In this document: positions 56,868 through 64,000 of the stretch, piece after piece
Position numbering within the stretch: position 1 is the first letter of the stretch
How the letters are laid out: each line of letters begins with the position of its first letter
Assembly (NCBI GenBank): GCA_008080565.1
Contig: VIKE01000017.1
Location: 62,001-126,000 of the forward strand
From: Rhodocyclaceae bacterium
Lineage (GTDB): Bacteria; Pseudomonadota; Gammaproteobacteria; Burkholderiales; Rhodocyclaceae
Direction of reading: 5' to 3'
Length of the DNA stretch: 64,000 nucleotides
Program-made: the position numbers and the translations under genes
Notes under the pieces: generated by a model
Seen by the model: only the letters and a program-made list of their open reading frames with translations
Databases searched by the model: none
Told to the model about the DNA's origin: nothing

Positions 56868-58322
56868 TCAGCTGGCCAGTTTTTGCTTGAGCAGGTCATT
56901 GACCTGCTGCGGATTGGCCTTGCCCTTGGCCGCCTTCATGACCTGACCGACCAAGGCGTTGAACGCCTTCTCCTTGCCGGCCTTGAACTCGGCGACATTG
57001 GCGGGATTGGCTGCCAGAACTTCGTCAACCAATGATTCGATGGCGCCGCTGTCGGTAATCTGCTTGAGACCCTGCTTGTCGATGACTTCGTCAGCTGTCA
57101 TCCCATCGCCATTCCACAAAGCCTCGAAAACCTTCTTGGCAATGTTGTTGGAGATGGTGTTGTCAGCGATGCGCAGGATCAAGCCGCCCAGTTGGGCCGC
57201 CGATACCGGTGATTCGGCGATTTCCTTGCCATCCTTGTTGAGGCGGGCGGCGAGATCAACCATGACCCAGTTGGCGCAGGGCTTGGCATTCTGCTTGCCG
57301 GCGATTGCCACGGTCGACTGGAAAAAAGAGGCAATTTCGGAATTTGCCGTCAGCGCCGTTGCGTCGTAGTTCGAAAGCCCGAACTCGCTGATGAAGCGCT
57401 CGCGCATCTGCACCGGCAGTTCCGGCAGTTCGCTCTGGACGCGGGCAATCCACTCGCTCGAAATGACCAGCGGCAGCAGATCAGGATCGGGGAAATAGCG
57501 GTAGTCGTGCGCGTCTTCCTTGCTGCGCATCATGCGGGTTTCGCCGCTATCCGGGTCGAACAGCACGGTGGCCTGCTGAATCCGGCGGCCTTCTTCGATT
57601 TCGTTGATCTGCCACTGGACTTCGAAGTCGATGGCTTCCTTGAGGAAACGGAAGGAGTTGAGGTTTTTGATCTCGCGCCGGGTACCGAATTCGGCCTGAC
57701 CTTTCGGCCGCACCGAAACGTTGGCGTCGCAACGGAAGGAGCCTTCCTGCATGTTGCCGTCGCAGATGCCGATCCAGCGCACCAGTGCATGCAGCGCCTT
57801 GGCGTAGGCGACCGCTTCGTCGGACGAGCGCATGTCCGGCTCGGAAACGATTTCGAGCAGCGGCGTGCCGGCGCGGTTGAGGTCAATGCCCGACTTGCCC
57901 TGAAAATCTTCATGCAGCGACTTGCCGGCATCTTCTTCCAGATGCGCACGGGTCAGGCGAACAACCTTCTCGTAAGCCTTGTCACCCTGGCCGACCTGCA
58001 CCGTGATGTTGCCGCCAACGACGACGGGCAGGTCCATCTGACTGATCTGGTAACCCTTGGGCAGGTCCGGATAAAAGTAGTTCTTGCGGGCAAAGACCGA
58101 CTTCTGGGCGACTTCGGCGCCGATGGCCAGGCCGAAGCGAATGGCGCACTCGACCGCCTTCTTGTTGAGCACCGGCAAAACGCCCGGCAAGGCGAGATCA
58201 ACCGCACACGCCTGGGTATTCGGTGCAGCGCCGAAGGCCGTCGAGGCGCCCGAGAAAATCTTCGAAACCGTCGCCAGTTGTGCGTGCGTTTCGATACCGA
58301 TCACTACTTCCCACTGATTCAT
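56868..58322 (-). CDS. gatB: Aspartyl/glutamyl-tRNA amidotransferase subunit B
   Basis: A 484-residue protein from the ATG at 58320-58322. [16 protein letters not shown] is the start, [19 protein letters not shown] the zinc and kinase domain, and a YqeY-like tail follows. It phosphorylates mischarged Glu-tRNA(Gln) or Asp-tRNA(Asn). A dispersed-element copy is read as [11 protein letters not shown] near residue 334. It follows the small lipoprotein gene on the same strand. Confidence 0.96.
   Translation of the reverse strand: MNQWEVVIGIETHAQLATVSKIFSGASTAFGAAPNTQACAVDLALPGVLPVLNKKAVECAIRFGLAIGAEVAQKSVFARKNYFYPDLPKGYQISQMDLPVVVGGNITVQVGQGDKAYEKVVRLTRAHLEEDAGKSLHEDFQGKSGIDLNRAGTPLLEIVSEPDMRSSDEAVAYAKALHALVRWIGICDGNMQEGSFRCDANVSVRPKGQAEFGTRREIKNLNSFRFLKEAIDFEVQWQINEIEEGRRIQQATVLFDPDSGETRMMRSKEDAHDYRYFPDPDLLPLVISSEWIARVQSELPELPVQMRERFISEFGLSNYDATALTANSEIASFFQSTVAIAGKQNAKPCANWVMVDLAARLNKDGKEIAESPVSAAQLGGLILRIADNTISNNIAKKVFEALWNGDGMTADEVIDKQGLKQITDSGAIESLVDEVLAANPANVAEFKAGKEKAFNALVGQVMKAAKGKANPQQVNDLLKQKLAS
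57306..57345 (-). repeat. Dispersed 38-bp element, copy 13
   Basis: Core with two mismatches at 57308-57321. Read as FFQSTVA in GatB, near residue 334. Confidence 0.7.
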
Positions 58323-58335
58323 GGCTTCATCCGTT

Positions 58336-58869
58336 TCAGAAACAATGTCCGCTCTTCGCCTCGACCATGATCGGCCAGAGATACTCGAAGGCCTGCCCGT
58401 CGCAGGACTTGGGACAACTGTTGAATGCAATCGTTACTTTCGGACCCTGTTCCCACATGCGAACCAGGCAATCCGACTGTTTCTTGTGACGCAGCAAGGC
58501 TTGCGGCATTTTTTCTATCTGCTCGAACTCGTTCAGATCAAAGCGGCAGGTGCCGTGCCCCTTCATGCTGACCTGGGCGACAAAGGTCTTGACCTGGGCT
58601 TCCTTGACCAGCAGGTCTAGCCGCGTCTGCGTCCCGATGGCATCACGATGCGTACAGCGCGAGCGGACATTGAGCGGGCGCGTCGGCTGCGGCTTGAGGT
58701 TGCGATTGGCCAGATACTTGAGTGTCGAGTTCTTGAACTTCGGTTCCTTGCTTTCTGCCGCCGGCTTGTCGACCACCGGCTCTTCGGCAGCAACGATTTC
58801 CGGCTGCTTCTCGACCTCGGCACAACCGGCCGCTGCCAGAACGACAACAAGCAGCAGACGCCGCCACAT
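58336..58869 (-). CDS. Putative lipoprotein between gatA and gatB
   Basis: A 177-residue protein with a lipobox ([15 protein letters not shown]). The mature part has a Pro/Glu-rich stretch, then a domain with four cysteines ([26 protein letters not shown]). No family recognised. It lies between gatA and gatB on the same strand, two bases from gatA, so it is probably transcribed with them. It is not part of the amidotransferase. Confidence 0.7.
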   Translation of the reverse strand: MWRRLLLVVVLAAAGCAEVEKQPEIVAAEEPVVDKPAAESKEPKFKNSTLKYLANRNLKPQPTRPLNVRSRCTHRDAIGTQTRLDLLVKEAQVKTFVAQVSMKGHGTCRFDLNEFEQIEKMPQALLRHKKQSDCLVRMWEQGPKVTIAFNSCPKSCDGQAFEYLWPIMVEAKSGHCF

Positions 58870-58871
58870 GC

Positions 58872-60326
58872 CTATTCGACGGCCGCCCGGCGCTGATGCC
58901 AGTCGGTCGCCTGCTGATAACGGTGCGCCACGTTGAGCAATTGCCCTTCGGCAAAATAGTCACCGATCAACTGCAGGCCAACCGGCAAGCCACCGACAAA
59001 GCCGCAGGGAATCGACATGCCGGGCAGACCAGCCAGATTGACGGCAATCGTGTAAATGTCGGAAAGATACATCTGCACCGGATCGGCGGCTTTTTCTCCA
59101 AGCTTGAAGGCGGTCGACGGTGAGGTCGGCCCCATGATCACGTCGCAGGATTTGAAGGCTTCGACGAAATCGTTGGCAATCAATCGACGGATACGCTGCG
59201 CCTGCAGGTAATAAGCATCGTAATAGCCGTGTGACAACACATAAGCGCCGATCATGATGCGTCGTTTGACCTCGGCACCGAAGCCCTGAGCACGGGTCTT
59301 TTCGTACATCTGCTCGAGGTTGTCGTACTCGGGCGCGCGATAACCGTAACGGGCGCCGTCGAAGCGCGACAGATTGGAACTCGCTTCGGCCGGCGCGATG
59401 ACGTAATAGGCCGGCACCGACAAATGCGAGTTGGGTAGCGAGACTTCAACCGTCGTTGCGCCGAGCTTTTCATATTCGGCAATCGCGGCACGAACGGCAG
59501 CCATCACCTCGGCATCGCAACCTTCGCCGAAGAATTCCTTGGGCAGGCCGATGCGCAGACCGTTCAGCGGCTTTTCCAGATCGCGGGTGTAGTCCTCAAC
59601 CGGGCGATCCAGCGAAGTCGAATCGCGCTCGTCGAAGCCGACCATGGTATTGAGCAACAGCGCGCAATCTTCGGCGCTGGCCGCCATCGGGCCGCCCTGG
59701 TCGAGCGACGAGGCAAAGGCGATCATGCCGTAACGCGAAACCACACCGTAAGTCGGCTTGAGGCCGGTCAGATTGCACAGTGCGGCCGGCTGGCGGATCG
59801 AACCACCAGTATCGGTGCCGGTTGCGGCAGGCGCCAAACGAGCGGCAACCGCAGCGGCCGAACCGCCGGAAGAGCCGCCAGGCACTCGGCTGGTATCCCA
59901 AGGATTGCGCACCGGGCCGAAGAACGAGGTTTCGTTCGACGAACCCATGGCGAATTCGTCCATATTCGTCTTGCCCAGCGACACCATCCCGGCGTCGGCG
60001 TGCATTTTGTGAATGACCGTCGCGTCATAGGGCGAAACGAAATTGGCCAGCATTTTCGAGCCACAGGTCGTCGTCCAGCCCTCGGCGCAGAAGATATCCT
60101 TCTGGGCAATCGGGATACCGGTCAGCGGGCCGGCCGTGCCAGCGGCGATACGAGCATCGGCAGCCAACGCCATTTTCAGGCTTTTTTCCCGGTCGACCGT
60201 GACAAAGGCGTTGAGCGTCGGGTTCAGGCGCTCGATACGATCAAGGAAGAGCGTCGACAGTTCGACGCTCGAAATCTGCTTGGCGGCCAGGGCCTGCGAC
60301 AGCTGCTTCAGGCTCTTGTTGATCAT
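58872..60326 (-). CDS. gatA: Aspartyl/glutamyl-tRNA amidotransferase subunit A
   Basis: A 484-residue amidase. [11 protein letters not shown] carries the catalytic Lys and [20 protein letters not shown] the Ser-cisSer-Lys amidase signature. It releases ammonia from glutamine for GatB. A dispersed-element copy near residue 42 is read as [12 protein letters not shown]. Start overlaps the gatC stop by four bases. Confidence 0.97.
   Translation of the reverse strand: MINKSLKQLSQALAAKQISSVELSTLFLDRIERLNPTLNAFVTVDREKSLKMALAADARIAAGTAGPLTGIPIAQKDIFCAEGWTTTCGSKMLANFVSPYDATVIHKMHADAGMVSLGKTNMDEFAMGSSNETSFFGPVRNPWDTSRVPGGSSGGSAAAVAARLAPAATGTDTGGSIRQPAALCNLTGLKPTYGVVSRYGMIAFASSLDQGGPMAASAEDCALLLNTMVGFDERDSTSLDRPVEDYTRDLEKPLNGLRIGLPKEFFGEGCDAEVMAAVRAAIAEYEKLGATTVEVSLPNSHLSVPAYYVIAPAEASSNLSRFDGARYGYRAPEYDNLEQMYEKTRAQGFGAEVKRRIMIGAYVLSHGYYDAYYLQAQRIRRLIANDFVEAFKSCDVIMGPTSPSTAFKLGEKAADPVQMYLSDIYTIAVNLAGLPGMSIPCGFVGGLPVGLQLIGDYFAEGQLLNVAHRYQQATDWHQRRAAVE
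60166..60205 (+). repeat. Dispersed 38-bp element, copy 14
   Basis: Core with two mismatches at 60189-60202, arm TTTTCAGGC. Read on the gatA strand as VTVDREK, near residue 42. Confidence 0.75.
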
Positions 60327-60610
60327 TCGATCACCTTCGGCACAAGATAGAGGCCAGCTTCGGTATCCGGGGCGACGGCCTGATAGGCAGCACGACGGTC
60401 GCCTTCGGTGACGGCATCTTCGCGCAGTCGCTGGCTGACATCCTGAGCATGCGCCATCGGTTCGACGCCGCGGGTATCGACAGCCTGCATCTCCTCGATC
60501 AACTGGAAGATGCCATTGAGGTGGCCTTGAGTGGTCTGCGCCTCGTCATCGCTGATCTCGATTCGGGCGAGATGGGCGATGCGTTTAACCTGTTCTAGTG
60601 TGAGCGACAT
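60323..60610 (-). CDS. gatC: Aspartyl/glutamyl-tRNA amidotransferase subunit C
   Basis: A 95-residue protein from the ATG at 60608-60610. [18 protein letters not shown] and [18 protein letters not shown] are the family signature. It holds GatA and GatB together. Upstream, the 100 bases to mreB hold the divergent promoters, including an AT-rich GTTATAAGGTATCAT. Confidence 0.94.
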   Translation of the reverse strand: MSLTLEQVKRIAHLARIEISDDEAQTTQGHLNGIFQLIEEMQAVDTRGVEPMAHAQDVSQRLREDAVTEGDRRAAYQAVAPDTEAGLYLVPKVIE

Positions 60611-60675
60611 GGGGTCCGGAGACTTTATTGCAGCGCACAAAGTCTTAAAATGGAAAGCGTTATAAGGTATCATAA

Positions 60676-61755
<1,080 letters not shown>

Positions 61756-61785
61756 CCGTTGACTGCAGCACGACAGGACTGAGCG

Positions 61786-62724
61786 ATGGCCGGCATCGAC
61801 CACGCGCCTCCACCGTTCTTCAAGCAAGGGCCAGCGCCGCTGGCCCTTCTGACTTTCTACATCGCCGTTTCGCTGGCGATCTTCGTTGTCGACCTGCGTT
61901 TCAAGAGCCTTGAACTGCTCCGCCAGAGCATTGCACTGGTTGTAGACCCGGTGCAGCGCGTGGCCCAGACGCCGGGCAGTCTGGTCGACTATGCCGCCAG
62001 CTATCTGCAAGGCATGCGCGGCCTGCAACAGGAAAACAACGAGCTGAAACACGCCCAGCTCACCACCGCTCCCAACCTGCAGCGGCTGGCCCAACTGGAA
62101 GCTGAAAATGAACGGCTGCGCAAGCTGCTGTCGGTCAAGGAACGTGAAAAGGCCAACGGCCAGGTAACGCAAATCCTGTACACCGCACGCGATCCTTTCT
62201 CGCGCAAGATCATCGTCGACAAGGGCCAGCAAGCCGGCATCGTGGCCGGACAGCCAGCCATCGACGAAACCGGCGTCGTCGGCCAGGTCACCCGCGTCTT
62301 CCCGTTCTCGGCTGAAATCACGCTGATTACCGACAAGGACCAGGTGGTGCCGGTGCAGATCGTGCGCAGCGGCCAGCGCTCGGTCGTTTTCGGCCTCGGC
62401 AACGGCCAGCTCGAACTGCGCTACATGCCGGCCAATGCCGACATCCAGATCGGTGACGTTCTGGTCACCTCCGGACTTGACGGTATCTACCTGCCCGGCT
62501 TCCCGGTTGCCAAGGTGGTCAATATCGAACGCGACAGCGCCTATTCATTCGCCCGCATTTTCTGCGTGCCGATTGCCGGTGTCGAAAACTTCGGCGAGGT
62601 GATGGTTCTCGACCCGCGCCAGCCCTTGCCGCCAGCGCCGCCGGAATCAACCGGGCGACCTGGAAGCAGCGACAAACCCGGCTTGGCTGGCAAGAAAAAG
62701 AAAACCGTGGGTAAGGGAAACTGA
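61786..62724 (+). CDS. mreC: Rod shape-determining protein MreC
   Basis: A 312-residue protein with one transmembrane segment (about residues 17-37), a coiled coil (GLQQENNELKHAQL) and the periplasmic MreC domain (IDETGVVGQVTRVFPFSAE, GDVLVTSGLDGIYLPGFPVA). It links MreB and PBP2. The tail is Pro/Lys-rich. It begins 30 bases after mreB. Confidence 0.96.
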   Translation: MAGIDHAPPPFFKQGPAPLALLTFYIAVSLAIFVVDLRFKSLELLRQSIALVVDPVQRVAQTPGSLVDYAASYLQGMRGLQQENNELKHAQLTTAPNLQRLAQLEAENERLRKLLSVKEREKANGQVTQILYTARDPFSRKIIVDKGQQAGIVAGQPAIDETGVVGQVTRVFPFSAEITLITDKDQVVPVQIVRSGQRSVVFGLGNGQLELRYMPANADIQIGDVLVTSGLDGIYLPGFPVAKVVNIERDSAYSFARIFCVPIAGVENFGEVMVLDPRQPLPPAPPESTGRPGSSDKPGLAGKKKKTVGKGN

Positions 62725-63245
62725 TGCAACCGACTTTTTCCTCTTCGCGCATCCTGCAGCCGGTCCAGCCCTGGTTCATTTTCTTCAGCCTGATCGGCGC
62801 CGTCGCCCTTAATTTCCTGCCGACGGCTCACTGGCCGGGCGTTCCCGACTGGGTCGCGCTGGTGTTGTGCTTCTGGTGCATCCGCGAATTCCGCCGCGTC
62901 GGCATGGGCTGGGCCTTTGTCCTCGGCCTGCTCATGGATGTCGCCGATGGCGCTGTCCTCGGCCAGCACTGCTTCGCCTACGTGCTGCTCGCCTACACTG
63001 CCTCAGCCCTGTCCCGGCGCATCCTGTGGTTCCCGCTGGTCCAGCAGGCCTTGCAGGTGTTGCCTCTGCTGGTTGCCACGCAAATCGTTCAGGCCCTGAT
63101 GCGCCTTGCTGTCGGCGCCGACTTTCCGGGCTGGGGCTATTTTATCGGCCCCGTTGTGGCCACCCTGCTCTGGATTCCGGCAACCTTCATCCTGCTCCTG
63201 CCCCAGTACCGGCCGGTTGAGCAGGACCCCAATCGCCCGATTTAA
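62724..63245 (+). CDS. mreD: Rod shape-determining protein MreD
   Basis: A 173-residue integral membrane protein with about five segments. FVLGLLMDVADGAVLGQHCF and the N-terminal PWFIFFSLIGAVALNFLP match MreD. Overlaps the mreC stop by one base. Confidence 0.93.
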   Translation: MQPTFSSSRILQPVQPWFIFFSLIGAVALNFLPTAHWPGVPDWVALVLCFWCIREFRRVGMGWAFVLGLLMDVADGAVLGQHCFAYVLLAYTASALSRRILWFPLVQQALQVLPLLVATQIVQALMRLAVGADFPGWGYFIGPVVATLLWIPATFILLLPQYRPVEQDPNRPI

Positions 63246-63263
63246 GACCGAGGCAGGCAGTAC

Positions 63264-64000
63264 GTGTCCCACTTCACCAATCCGGAAGCCGATGTAGACC
63301 GTTTTCGCTTTCGCCTGGGCATTGCCGCCATCGGCGTCTTGCTGGCTTTCGGCCTGTTGCTTGGCCGCTTTGTCTGGCTGCAGGTCATCCAGCACGATTT
63401 TTACCAGACCCGGGCCGAAGACAACCGCATTGCGCTGATCCCCATCGTCCCCAACCGTGGCGTCATCACCGACCGCAACGGGGTGGTCATGGCCCACAAT
63501 TACTCAGCCTTCACGCTGGAAATCACCCCTTCCCAGGCGGGCGACCTGGAAGCCACCATCGATGCACTGGCCGAAGTAATCGACATCCAGCCCAAGGATC
63601 GCAAGCGCTTCAAACGCCTGCTCGATGAGGCGAAGAATTTCGAATCGATCCCGATTCGCACGCGCCTGACCGATGGCGAAGTCGCCAAATTTGCGGCACA
63701 TCGATATCGTTTTCCCGGCGTCGAGGTCAAGGCCCGACTGTTCCGCCAATACCCGCTCGGCGCTATCGCCTCGCACGCCATCGGCTACATTGGCCGGATC
63801 ACCGAGCGTGATCTGAAATGGATCGAAGATTCGGAAAAACAAGCCAACTACAAGGGTACCGATCACGTCGGCAAAACCGGTCTCGAACAACACTACGAAT
63901 TCGAACTGCACGGCGAAACAGGGTACGAGGAAGTCGAAATTGATGCCGGTGGCCGTGCCTTGCGCAGCCTGAAACGGATTCCGCCGGTATCCGGCAACAA
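63264..64000 (+). CDS. mrdA: Penicillin-binding protein 2, N-terminal part
   Basis: The gene starts with GTG at 63264, after a GAGGCAGG site, and is still open at the window end. The visible 245 residues have an N-terminal transmembrane segment (about 15-37), then IVPNRGVITDRNG and HAIGYIGRI, which belong to the pedestal (PBP dimer) domain of PBP2. The serine active site lies beyond the window. It makes the cross-links of the cylindrical wall with MreC. Confidence 0.93.
   Translation, partial: MSHFTNPEADVDRFRFRLGIAAIGVLLAFGLLLGRFVWLQVIQHDFYQTRAEDNRIALIPIVPNRGVITDRNGVVMAHNYSAFTLEITPSQAGDLEATIDALAEVIDIQPKDRKRFKRLLDEAKNFESIPIRTRLTDGEVAKFAAHRYRFPGVEVKARLFRQYPLGAIASHAIGYIGRITERDLKWIEDSEKQANYKGTDHVGKTGLEQHYEFELHGETGYEEVEIDAGGRALRSLKRIPPVSGN

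Overview
The window is a stretch of a high-GC betaproteobacterial chromosome. Gene content (etfBA, RNase G, a nadD-rsfS-rlmH-maf block, polA, msbA, metXW, gatCAB, mreBCD-mrdA, BPSS1780-type membrane proteins, DUF2782 and DUF938) and protein style point to Rhodocyclales, probably close to Dechloromonas/Azonexus. That placement is inference from protein character only.

Layout. 1-1207: end of etfB and all of etfA. About 1.4-9.0 kb: an AT-richer accessory segment with a DUF2889 gene, a decayed HAD-type gene and an integrative module read leftwards: tyrosine integrase, a coupled DUF6387-like gene, a small zinc-ribbon/glycine-zipper protein, a DUF932 protein, a YqaJ/lambda-type exonuclease and a recombination-directionality-factor-like protein. 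Most of these genes are separated by terminator-like hairpins. 9.0-22.6 kb: rng, a broken trhP/yegQ, acyltransferase, acetoacetyl-CoA synthetase, YdcF-like protein, an internally deleted enoyl-CoA hydratase, a glycosyltransferase-like protein, then maf-rlmH-rsfS-nadD, two BPSS1780 membrane proteins, thrB and DUF2782. 22.6-32.9 kb: LOG protein, polA and a lipopolysaccharide locus (two GT2, GT9, O-antigen ligase, GT25, msbA). 32.9-43.5 kb: a late cobalamin synthesis and lower-ligand locus (cobC-like phosphatase, cobS, cobT, cobU, cobQ, bluB, cbiB, threonine-phosphate decarboxylase-like aminotransferase, two BtuF-like proteins) with two cobalamin riboswitches, each followed by a terminator. 43.6-50.1 kb: SCO1/SenC, then a signalling set of periplasmic binding protein, HAMP-GGDEF-degenerate EAL protein, TonB-dependent receptor and PilZ protein. 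50.2-64 kb: SAM-II riboswitch with metXW, AmpG-like permease, YqjK/YqjE/DUF883 envelope genes, xth, pyrE, gatCAB with an intervening lipoprotein, mreBCD and the start of mrdA.

The most striking unexplained feature is a dispersed element of about 38 bp, with an AT-rich arm followed by a 14-bp core CCGGTTGACCGTGG. I find 14 copies between 11.1 and 60.2 kb on both strands. Eleven lie inside or overlap the coding ends of conserved genes without disturbing the frame; the other three are between genes or at a gene end. No copy lies in the accessory segment. The structure resembles a DNA-uptake or chromosome-organisation signal, but no such family is known to me for this lineage.

Three genes show small structural damage: a 20-bp tandem duplication breaks trhP/yegQ, about 25 residues are missing in frame from the enoyl-CoA hydratase, and the convergent EAL and TonB genes overlap by about 205 bp as if joined by a deletion. 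I saw no tRNA, rRNA, insertion sequence or CRISPR array.
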